Below are positions 12,999 to 21,694 of a stretch of 64,000 nt of DNA, piece after piece. The stretch covers positions 1 to 64,000 of the forward strand of contig JASHOH010000172.1 in assembly GCA_030041215.1 (NCBI GenBank), in the 5' to 3' direction. Positions within the stretch are counted from its first letter, which is position 1. The number at the start of each line of letters is the position of its first letter. The position numbers and the translations under genes are program-made. Under the pieces are notes generated by a model that saw only the letters and a list, made by a program, of their open reading frames with translations, made no database searches and was not told where the DNA came from. The DNA comes from Candidatus Sulfotelmatobacter sp. (GTDB taxonomy: Bacteria > Acidobacteriota > Terriglobia > Terriglobales > Acidobacteriaceae).

Positions 12999-13913
12999 CT
13001 ACTTGGCTCTCGGATGCGTCTGATCGTAAACCTGAAGCACATGCTTCATCGATAACTGCGTGTACCTCTGTGTAGTCGCCAGCCGCTGGTGCCCCAGCAG
13101 CTCCTGAATGGCCCGCAAATCGGCGCCTTCCTCCAGCATGTGGGTACCGAAAGCATGGCGCAGTGTATGCGGGTGCACATCAGGAGACAATCCTTTAGCC
13201 ACAGCAATTTTTTTGATGATGCGTCCCACGCTGCGCGTGGTGAGACGTCCTCCCCGACGATTAATCAAAAGTGCCCGCGAGTGCTTGCCGAAGCTGGCAA
13301 GAACTTTCTGCCGCTCGGGGAGATATATCTTTAGGGCAGCTTTCACCGACCCTCCAAACGGAACGTACCGTTCCTTCTTTCCCTTGCCGCGAATAAGAAT
13401 CGCTTCCGCGCTCATGCGAATGTCGTCGAGGTTAATGCCGGTAAGTTCCGAATTGCGAATACCGCATCCGTAGAGAAGCTCGAATAGCAGGCGATCGCGC
13501 TCGGGAAAAGCGGCGATTTCGGGCATCTGGCCGTCGATCACGACATTCATTTCTTCAATGGTCGGCACGCGCGGCAATTTTTTCGGAAGCTTCGGCGTGG
13601 CAACAAGCTTCGCTGGATTCTGCTCGACCACCCCTTCCTGCGCCAGCCAGCGGTAAAGCGATCTCACACTCGCCAGAGCGCGCGCCACCGAAGTCTTACC
13701 CAGACCATTTTCATAAAGTTCAGATAGGAAACCACGAATCACGAGGTGGTCAATCTGTTTCCAATCGCGCGATCCTGCATAGGCGGCAAATAGTCCCAGA
13801 TCATGGCTGTAAGCCTTGATCGTGTGAGCCGAAGCATTGCGCTCGCGGAGATGGCGGATGAAGTTTCCGACCGCTCTGCCGACGACGGTCTTCTGATTTT
13901 GCTTGAAAGTCAT
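12999..13913 (-). CDS. tyrosine recombinase, XerC/XerD-like
   Basis: [58 protein letters not shown] (R-HxxR-H-Y). Confidence 0.92.
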   Translation of the reverse strand: MTFKQNQKTVVGRAVGNFIRHLRERNASAHTIKAYSHDLGLFAAYAGSRDWKQIDHLVIRGFLSELYENGLGKTSVARALASVRSLYRWLAQEGVVEQNPAKLVATPKLPKKLPRVPTIEEMNVVIDGQMPEIAAFPERDRLLFELLYGCGIRNSELTGINLDDIRMSAEAILIRGKGKKERYVPFGGSVKAALKIYLPERQKVLASFGKHSRALLINRRGGRLTTRSVGRIIKKIAVAKGLSPDVHPHTLRHAFGTHMLEEGADLRAIQELLGHQRLATTQRYTQLSMKHVLQVYDQTHPRAK

Positions 13914-13995
13914 TGAAACCTTAAATCGCCAATGGGGTCAGTATGAAAAAACAAGTAGTCGTTTTTCTCTGTGCCGCTGTGTCTCTGTGGTAAAT

Positions 13996-14982
13996 TCAGC
14001 CCCTCGTTTTCGCTCGGGGATGATGCTTCTGATAAACCGTTCGCAGGCGATCGAGCGCCAAGTGCGTGTAAACCTGCGTGGTCGAAATGTCGGCGTGTCC
14101 AAGAATCGTCTGCACCGTGCGCAAATCGGCGCCGTTTTCCACCATGTGTGTCGCGCACGAGTGCCGCAGCATATGCGGAGACGCTGCGCGCCCCGAAAAC
14201 GCCGATGCCGCCCGTACCATCTGCCACACACGCTGTCGCGTGAGTCTGCGGCCTCCCCGCGCAATAAACAAAAGTGGAGAATTTACCAACCAGGATGAGC
14301 CCCGCCCCGATCCATTACCCTTCTCAGAAGCAGCCCGTCGCCCTGCAACCAGCGCCGGCCGCGCCTGTGCCAAGTATTCCGCCAACGCCATCTGTGCAGC
14401 TTTTCCCAGCGGCACAATGCGTTCTTTGTCTGCCTTGCCGCGCACCAGCATGTATCCTGCCTCCAGCTTCAGATCTTCCAACTTCGCATTCACGATTTCC
14501 GATACGCGCAAGGCACCGGCGTAGAAAACCTCAAGCATCGCGCGATCCCGCACAGCAAGCGCGGCTGCATCTTTATGCCGTGGGGCAGCGCGAAGGTTCC
14601 CCGGTGCCGCCAGAGTTGCTTCCATCTCGTCTCGGGCCAGCGCTTTTGGCAGAACCTTCCACTGTCGCGGAGATTCAATATTCAGCGTGGGATCATGGTC
14701 GATCTTTCTATCGAGCAACAGATAACGATAAAGATGCCGCAGCGCCGAAAGTTTCCGGCCCACGCTGCGGCTGTCAACCTGATTCGAGAAAAGCTGTTGC
14801 AGGAACTCACGCACGTCAGTACGGCGGGCGTTCAACAGCACGCGCTTTCGCTTTTCCAAGAACGAAGAGAATTGTTCGATATCGGTCGTGTAGGCTGCGA
14901 TGGAAAGTGGCGCGAGCCCCTTCTCAATCCTCAAATAATCGAGAAAGCTGGCGAGCGTGCTCGTATTGGCCTGCGCAGCCAT
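13996..14982 (-). CDS. tyrosine recombinase, XerD/XerC-like
   Basis: YAGALRVSEIVNAKLEDL, SPHMLRHSCATHMVENGADLRTVQTILGHADISTTQVYTH. Confidence 0.92.
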   Translation of the reverse strand: MAAQANTSTLASFLDYLRIEKGLAPLSIAAYTTDIEQFSSFLEKRKRVLLNARRTDVREFLQQLFSNQVDSRSVGRKLSALRHLYRYLLLDRKIDHDPTLNIESPRQWKVLPKALARDEMEATLAAPGNLRAAPRHKDAAALAVRDRAMLEVFYAGALRVSEIVNAKLEDLKLEAGYMLVRGKADKERIVPLGKAAQMALAEYLAQARPALVAGRRAASEKGNGSGRGSSWLVNSPLLFIARGGRRLTRQRVWQMVRAASAFSGRAASPHMLRHSCATHMVENGADLRTVQTILGHADISTTQVYTHLALDRLRTVYQKHHPRAKTRG

Positions 14983-15054
14983 GAGCGAAGTATGCGCGTT
15001 ATCGGACGTTAGCGGGAGTAGTAAAGCGGGTACGAAAGCATACCCGAGGATTGC

Positions 15055-15771
15055 TTACGCGGCATCGATCTCGCGGCTCAGCTCAACCGCGTACAACGCT
15101 CCCTGCGCAGTTTCCTCGTGCTTGAAATAAGCAAACACATCACGTCCCGCAGCCAGATGTTCGCGCAACTGCGCAACCATGTCTCGACGTTCCTCTCCTG
15201 TATATGTCGGCTTCCGGAAGCGATAATAAGCAAATGCTGCCGTGACGACATCAGGTGTCGTACGGGTTTCTGTCTCGGCCACGCACAATGCGGCGCCGCG
15301 AGACTTCAGCGCCTCCCAGGTTGCCTCGGTGAACCACGAATCATGCCGGAACTCGAACGCCGCAGGCAAAGCTCGGGGCAACAGCACCAGAAAATTCTTC
15401 AGGAGCGGAATATCTGCTTTCAGATTCGGCGGCAATTGAAACAGCACTGGCCCCAGTTTTCCGGCACTCGCAAGCGGCTCAATCGTAGATAAGAAGCGCG
15501 GCAGGAAATCCTGCACTCCTTTCAAACGCTTGATGTGCGTAATCACCTGGTGCGCCTTTGCGCCGAAACGAAAATTCGCCGGCGTCTCCGCAATCCAGTT
15601 CTGCACGGTCGTTTCCTTCACCAGTTGCCGAAAAGTAAAATTCACCTCGACCGTGTTGAGCTGCGTGGAGTAGTAGCTCAGAAATTTTTTCTGCGCAAGT
15701 TTTTCGGGATAAAAATCCGGCTTCCAGGTCGGGTACGCCCATCCAGAAGTTCCGGCGAAGAGTTGAGGCAT
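15055..15771 (-). CDS. DUF72 domain-containing protein
   Basis: FAGTSGWAYPTWKPDFYPEKLAQKKFLSYYSTQLNTVEVNFTFR, FRFGAKAHQVITH. Confidence 0.88.
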   Translation of the reverse strand: MPQLFAGTSGWAYPTWKPDFYPEKLAQKKFLSYYSTQLNTVEVNFTFRQLVKETTVQNWIAETPANFRFGAKAHQVITHIKRLKGVQDFLPRFLSTIEPLASAGKLGPVLFQLPPNLKADIPLLKNFLVLLPRALPAAFEFRHDSWFTEATWEALKSRGAALCVAETETRTTPDVVTAAFAYYRFRKPTYTGEERRDMVAQLREHLAAGRDVFAYFKHEETAQGALYAVELSREIDAA

Positions 15772-15797
15772 GGATATTGGCTCAAGCTGCGGATGGA

Positions 15798-16829
15798 TTA
15801 TACCTTGCGCTTTGCTTTAGCCACCTGCGCTTTCGCTGCTCGTCGAGGAGCTTTTCGGGTGCCAGCTCTTCGCGCGCCGGCCCCTGGGTCAGCAACTGCA
15901 GGCGGCTCCTGTGACGGCACAACCGCCTTCAGATCCGGCAGTCGCTGCTTCAACGCCAGCACAGGAGCAAACAAGTCTCCCAGCTTATCCACGCGTTCGA
16001 TCACCTTCTTGGCTTCAAAAACCAGCAGGTTCGCATCTTTCTTTTTCAGCGCGCGCTCGACTTCGTCCCAGGTCACCGGCGTCGATACGGTCGGATGCTC
16101 GCGCGCCCGCAGCGAGTAAACTGCGACCGTGGTCTTGTGTTCGTCGTTCTGGCTCCAGTCGACGAGCACTTTTTCCGTGCGCAGGCTTTTCTTCATGTCC
16201 GAGACGACCATATCGGGATGTTCCTGCTCCAGCAGTTGCGCCAGCGCGTGGGCAAACGTTTTCGTTTGATCGTAATTAGTGGGAGTGTTCAATGGAACAT
16301 ATACCTGGAGTCCTTTGGAGCCGGACGTTTTTGGAAAAATCTGCAACCCGAAGTGTTCGAAGATCTCGCGCAGCCACATCCCCACGTGGCAGCATTGCAC
16401 GATATTCGCCGGCGGACCGGGGTCGAGATCGAAGACCATCATCGTCGGGCAGGTAATATCTTTCGCGAGCGCCAGCGAAGGATGCAATTCAATCGCCGCC
16501 AGGTTCGCAAGCCAGACCAGCGTCGGCAGATCATTGCACAGAATGTAGTTCACATTCCGGTGATTACCCTCGCTCCAAATCGGCGCAACCTTCACCCAAT
16601 CTGGACGGTGCTGCGGCGCATTCTTCTCGTAAAAAAAATCTTCATCCACGCCGTTGGGATAACGCTTGCGCGTGAGCGCGCGCCCCGCCAGATGCGGAAT
16701 CATCGCCGGCGCGATCCGCACGTAGTAATCAATGACCTGCTGCTTGGTGAATCCAACTGCGGGATACAGCACTTTTTCGAGATTCGTCAGCTTCAGTTGT
16801 CTTCCCTGAATCTCAACAATAGAATCCAT
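15798..16829 (-). CDS. stand-alone LigD-type polymerase/primase domain protein
   Basis: LTNLEKVLYPAVGFTKQQVIDYYVRIAPAMIPHLAGRALTRKRYPNGV, MVFDLDPGPPANIVQCC, KTSGSKGLQVYVPL; start taken at MDSIVE (16829). Confidence 0.9.
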   Translation of the reverse strand: MDSIVEIQGRQLKLTNLEKVLYPAVGFTKQQVIDYYVRIAPAMIPHLAGRALTRKRYPNGVDEDFFYEKNAPQHRPDWVKVAPIWSEGNHRNVNYILCNDLPTLVWLANLAAIELHPSLALAKDITCPTMMVFDLDPGPPANIVQCCHVGMWLREIFEHFGLQIFPKTSGSKGLQVYVPLNTPTNYDQTKTFAHALAQLLEQEHPDMVVSDMKKSLRTEKVLVDWSQNDEHKTTVAVYSLRAREHPTVSTPVTWDEVERALKKKDANLLVFEAKKVIERVDKLGDLFAPVLALKQRLPDLKAVVPSQEPPAVADPGAGARRAGTRKAPRRAAKAQVAKAKRKV

Positions 16830-17108
16830 CGGACCGGCTCCAGCAGGCATTGTGCCTGAAAAAGGCGCTACTGCAAAATACACCCTGGCCTGTACTTCAG
16901 CTATTGATCCTCTTGGGTGTGAAATTCCAAATAGTGCCAAAGGCAGTGTGAGGAACCTGCTTTATCGCGTAGGTCGCCAAGTAGATTCAGAACTCCGTTT
17001 GACAACTTCCCTACCCTCCACGTAACGTCGAAATTGCTGCTTGTTACGTCTAAAACCTCATAATTCTGCACGGCCGGAACATCTCCGTCCCACCGTTCTG
17101 GAGGCTCG

Positions 17109-18680
17109 ATGAAATCCCGCACACTCCGACTTATAGCTCTCACCTTCGTTCTCACCGTTGTTGCAAGCGCACAAGACCTCGCTTCATTCGAAAAGCGCAT
17201 CACCGTAAAGAAATTGCCCAATGGCCTGACCATCGTGATCTGCGAGCGCCCGGAAGCTCCGGTTTTTTCCTTCTTCACCATGGTTGACGCCGGTTCGGCG
17301 CAGGACCCCATGGCCAAAACCGGCCTCGCACATATGTTCGAGCACATGGCCTTCAAGGGCACCGACAAAATCGGCACCACCAACTACGCCGCTGAGAAGG
17401 TTGCGCTCGAAAAGGTTGAAGTCGCATACGCTGCTTACATCAAAGAGCGCGACAAGACCTTCGGCCGCGACGAGGCCATGCTAAAGAAGCTGGAGAAAGA
17501 ATGGAAAGACGCAATCGCCGAGGCCCAGAAGTACGTCGTGCCTAACCAGTTCGGCAAACTCATCGAGCAGAACGGCGGGCAAGACCTGAACGCCTTCACT
17601 GATTATGACGAAACCGCCTATCACTATTCCCTGCCCTCAAACCGGCTGGAACTTTGGGCATATCTGGAGTCAGAGCGCTTTCTTCATCCCGTGATGCGCG
17701 AATTTTACAAAGAACGCGACGTCGTAATCGAAGAACGCCGTCTGCGCACCGACAGCAGCCCCACCGGCCGCTTGCAGGAGCAGTTCAACGCGTCAGCCTT
17801 CGAGGCGCATCCTTACCACCGCCCAACCGTGGGATGGATGTCAGACCTCAATTCCTTTTCGGCTAGCGACGCTCTGAATTTTTTCCATCACTACTACGTG
17901 GCTGCAAACATGGTGGTCGCCGTTGCAGGAGACATTAAAGCCGCGCAAGCCATGCCAATTCTGGAAAAATATTTCGGCCGCCTGCCCGCCAGCCAGAAAC
18001 CTGACGAAACGACGACCGTTGAACCGCCACAGAACTCCGAACGCCGCGTCGTTCTTGAAGAAAAGACGCAGCCACTCTACATAGAGGGCTACCATCGCCC
18101 CGACTACATGAGCAAAGATGATGCCGTCTACGACGCCATCACCGATCTGCTTTCGGAAGGCCGAACATCCCGTCTCTACCGCGCTCTGGTGCGCGACAAA
18201 AAGATTGCTGCATTCTCAGCCGGGTTTACCGGCCTGCCTGGAACCAAATATCCCCATCTTTTCGCGTTCTATGCTGTCCCGCTGCCCGGCCACAGTACGC
18301 AGGAGGTGGGCGACGCCATCCACGCTGAAATTGAGCGCCTGAAAAAAGAAGATATTACTGACGAAGAGTTGAAGATGATCAAGACACGCGCCAAGGCCAA
18401 TTTGATCCGCAGCCTGGGCGACAACGAGGGGCTGGCAACCCAACTGGCGATCTATCAGACCCGCTATGGCGACTGGCGCTGGCTGTTTTACTCGGTCGAT
18501 CGCATCGACAAAGTCACCAAAGCCGATATTCGCCGCGTCGCCAACGAAACTTTTCAAGACACCAATCGCACCGTGGGTTTGATCGAAACGGCTACTGGCG
18601 AAGGCCAAGGCGGCGAGCAGAAATCCCAGCCGGAATCCCAAAATTCTGCAACCTCGCCTGACAAGGGAGGCGCACGATGA
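17109..18680 (+). CDS. M16-family zinc peptidase with HxxEH motif
   Basis: GLAHMFEHMAFKGTDKIG (HMFEH), signal-like N-terminus. Confidence 0.92.
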   Translation: MKSRTLRLIALTFVLTVVASAQDLASFEKRITVKKLPNGLTIVICERPEAPVFSFFTMVDAGSAQDPMAKTGLAHMFEHMAFKGTDKIGTTNYAAEKVALEKVEVAYAAYIKERDKTFGRDEAMLKKLEKEWKDAIAEAQKYVVPNQFGKLIEQNGGQDLNAFTDYDETAYHYSLPSNRLELWAYLESERFLHPVMREFYKERDVVIEERRLRTDSSPTGRLQEQFNASAFEAHPYHRPTVGWMSDLNSFSASDALNFFHHYYVAANMVVAVAGDIKAAQAMPILEKYFGRLPASQKPDETTTVEPPQNSERRVVLEEKTQPLYIEGYHRPDYMSKDDAVYDAITDLLSEGRTSRLYRALVRDKKIAAFSAGFTGLPGTKYPHLFAFYAVPLPGHSTQEVGDAIHAEIERLKKEDITDEELKMIKTRAKANLIRSLGDNEGLATQLAIYQTRYGDWRWLFYSVDRIDKVTKADIRRVANETFQDTNRTVGLIETATGEGQGGEQKSQPESQNSATSPDKGGAR

Positions 18681-20833
18681 AACGCTGCGCGCTGAAGGCA
18701 AACGCAATTTTCCCCGCCCTGCTGATTTTCACATTCCTGTTCACAGCACCGCGAACAGCATTTTCCCAGGCAACCTGGCAGCAAATTCCGATTCCGCCCC
18801 TCCCTGCCTTCAAACCGGCGCAGCCGAAGCGGATTCAGCTTTCGAACGGCATGGTGATCTTTCTCCAGGAGGACCACGAGCTGCCTCTGATTCAAGGTTC
18901 CGCGCGCATTCGCGGCGGTAAAGCGCAAGAGTCGGCCGAGAAAACTGGACTCGCCACGATTTTTGGTGAAGTCTGGCGCACCGGAGGAACGAAAGATCAA
19001 ACCGGCGATCAGCTCGACGACTATCTCGAAGCGCGCGCCGCGAAAGTTGAAACTGGAGGTGGGCCCGATTCCACCAGCATCAGCCTGAATTGCCTGAAGG
19101 CCGACTTCGATGACGTGTTCAAAGTTTTCGTCGATCTAATGCGAAATCCCGAGTTCCGCGGCGATAAGCTCGACCTCGCGCAGAAGCAGGCGTACGACGC
19201 CATTTCGCGGCGCAATGACGAAATCGGCGAAATTGCCGAGCGCGAATCGACCAAGCTCGCTTATGGCCCGAACAATCCCTACGCGCGCGAAGCAGAATAC
19301 GCCACTGTCGCCGCGATCACGCGCGACGACTTGTTCGACTGGCACAAAAAGTACGTCGAACCCAATAACATCATTCTCGGCATTGACGGCGATTTCGATC
19401 CCGCCGCAATGGAAAGCAAGCTGCGCGCGGCCTTTGAATCCTGGCCGAAAGGCCCCGAATTGCCGAAGCCGGAAATCAAATACGAACCCGCAAAGCCCGG
19501 CTATTACCTCGTCAAAAAAGAAGACGTCAATCAGAGCAACATCTTCATGGTGACGCTCGGCATCACCCGCAACAACCCTGACTACTATGCGGTTTCGGTC
19601 TTTAACGAAGCGTTCGGCGGCGGATTTTCCTCTCGCCTTTTTAATGACATTCGCACCAAACGCGGACTGGCCTACGAGGTCGGCGGCGGTATTGGCGCCA
19701 ACTTTGGCCATCCTGGGATTGAGCGTTTCGTCGTTGGCACGAAGAGCCAGAGCACGGTTGAATCAATCGAAGCCCTCAATCACGACATCGACGAGCTCTC
19801 CAAGCGCCCAATCACCGACGATGAGATCAAGCACGCCAAAGACGCTATTCTGAACGCCTTCATCTTCCGTCTCGACTCGCCCGACAAAATTCTTGCCGAA
19901 CGTATGGCTTATGAGTTGTACGGCTATCCGCCAGATTGGCTCGACAAATACCAGGCCGAGATTCAAAAAGTAACCGCTGCCGACGTGAATCGCGTCGCCG
20001 CGAAATATGTGCACCGCAATCAACTCGCGGTGCTTGTCGCGGGCAATCCAAACGATTTCGACAAGCCGCTCTCATCCCTTGGTCCAGTGACCGAAATCGA
20101 TATCACCATTCCGCCGCCTCCGGGAATGAAGCAGGAAGAATCGGCAAAGGCCACTGAGTCGAATGACGAGGGCAAAGTCATGGCCGCAAAAGTCGTCGCC
20201 GCTCTCGGCGCCGAAGAGAAGCTGGCCGGCGTCAAGTCTTTGCACACAGAGTTGACGTTGACACGAAAGACGCCGCAGGGTGACATTCCCATGCACGTGG
20301 AGACTTTTATCGTCTTCCCCGATCACCTGCATGCGGCCATTCAAACTCCCAACGGGGAAATCGATGTAATAGCCGCGCCCGACGCAGCTTTCATGGCCGT
20401 TCCCGGCCAGGGCACGCGCGACATGCCCGCCGCACAGAAAACTGAAACTCTGGAGCAGATCAAGCGCGATCCCATTTTCATCGCCGCGCACTGGAAGAAT
20501 TCGAACGTGTTTTTCCGCGCCGCTCGAAGCGAGAAAGTGGGCGATATCGACGCACGCATTGTGGATGTAACTGCCGCTGGAGCTGTCCTCCGCTGGTTCG
20601 TCGACCCGCAGACCGGGCACATCCTGAAAGAAACCTACATGACTCTTGGGCAAAGCGGCCCGGTGCAAGGCGAAACCGATATGGGTGACTGGAAATCCCT
20701 CGGCGGCCTGTCCATCCCCGCTGTCCGCCACAACAAGCAGAATGGGCAGGATTTCAGCACAAGCGAGTACACGTCGCTGGAATTGAATCCCGCGATCGAC
20801 CCGAAAGTTTTTGAGAGGCCGACAGCACCGTAA
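18677..20833 (+). CDS. M16-family peptidase-like protein, second subunit with C-terminal extension
   Basis: 4-nt overlap with previous CDS; M16 fold sequence (KSQSTVESIEALNHDIDELSKRPITDDEI) but HxxEH replaced in GLATIFGEVWRTGG. Confidence 0.88.
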   Translation: MKRCALKANAIFPALLIFTFLFTAPRTAFSQATWQQIPIPPLPAFKPAQPKRIQLSNGMVIFLQEDHELPLIQGSARIRGGKAQESAEKTGLATIFGEVWRTGGTKDQTGDQLDDYLEARAAKVETGGGPDSTSISLNCLKADFDDVFKVFVDLMRNPEFRGDKLDLAQKQAYDAISRRNDEIGEIAERESTKLAYGPNNPYAREAEYATVAAITRDDLFDWHKKYVEPNNIILGIDGDFDPAAMESKLRAAFESWPKGPELPKPEIKYEPAKPGYYLVKKEDVNQSNIFMVTLGITRNNPDYYAVSVFNEAFGGGFSSRLFNDIRTKRGLAYEVGGGIGANFGHPGIERFVVGTKSQSTVESIEALNHDIDELSKRPITDDEIKHAKDAILNAFIFRLDSPDKILAERMAYELYGYPPDWLDKYQAEIQKVTAADVNRVAAKYVHRNQLAVLVAGNPNDFDKPLSSLGPVTEIDITIPPPPGMKQEESAKATESNDEGKVMAAKVVAALGAEEKLAGVKSLHTELTLTRKTPQGDIPMHVETFIVFPDHLHAAIQTPNGEIDVIAAPDAAFMAVPGQGTRDMPAAQKTETLEQIKRDPIFIAAHWKNSNVFFRAARSEKVGDIDARIVDVTAAGAVLRWFVDPQTGHILKETYMTLGQSGPVQGETDMGDWKSLGGLSIPAVRHNKQNGQDFSTSEYTSLELNPAIDPKVFERPTAP

Positions 20834-21021
20834 ACAGCCTGAGGCCGCCCGTGTTCGCGAGAAGAACCTGCGAGGGACCTGTGGATGAAGGGTTAGTCGG
20901 TCCGCCAGTGGTTGATGGCGTGTTGGACGTTGTTGTCGTCTATGGATTCAGCCCGTAGCCCGTGTCCGCTCCCATTCCACTCAGTGCAAGCGCTCCCTCC
21001 CGCCGCCGTTTTCCGAGAGAG

Positions 21022-21438
21022 TTATTTGCCCGGTTTCACCCAGAGCACTGCGAAGTACTTTCCTTTCTCTTCTTTCGCCAAGTTTCCTTCTTCCCGTGAG
21101 GTAAACAGTTGCCGGCCGTTCTCGGCCGCGGGAAACCAAATCTCAGAGAGGAAGCAACGGTCTCGGTAGCAGTGGAACAGGATATGCCCCTTCTCACCCA
21201 CGGCGCGGTCCGAGACTTCATTGGCCGAAGCCATAGCGACGATGTTGCGGTTCGCGTCCCGGATCTTGACCAGGTGGGAAGCAGCGGTGATCCAGTAGTC
21301 CCCGGCGGGAAGCGTCTTATGGAAAACGGTAAAGCTGAAGGGAATGGTTGCCTTGACTGGGCCCGCTTCCGCGGAAGCCAAAACTGCCAGCCCGAATGTG
21401 AGGCCCAGGCATGTAGCGATTAGAGTGTGCTTTTTCAT
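21022..21438 (-). CDS. hypothetical secreted protein
   Basis: MKKHTLIATCLGLTFGLAVLASAEAGPVKATIPFSFTVFHKTLPAGDYWIT; signal peptide. Confidence 0.72.
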   Translation of the reverse strand: MKKHTLIATCLGLTFGLAVLASAEAGPVKATIPFSFTVFHKTLPAGDYWITAASHLVKIRDANRNIVAMASANEVSDRAVGEKGHILFHCYRDRCFLSEIWFPAAENGRQLFTSREEGNLAKEEKGKYFAVLWVKPGK

Positions 21439-21694
21439 CGATGATTCTCCTTCTTCCGATTTGCTAGCCGGCTTCAAACCGCCCAGCTTTTGCCGCCTTT
21501 CATGGCGAACGAGGCGAAGTTTCGCTGGACCACGCCAGCAGAACAATGGATCCGTTGTGGTTTGAGTGGGGAATGAATGTGACCAGCTAACTTGCTGAAA
21601 GGACAGTAGAATTACCAGAATATGACCCAAGCCGTCTAATGAACGTGGGAGCTCTCTGGGTGTAAACTCTGGGGGTCACAGGGGTGAAGTGGGA

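Noticed and set aside
16095-16859. 254-aa plus-strand ORF
   Set aside because: Antisense to the LigD-type polymerase gene.
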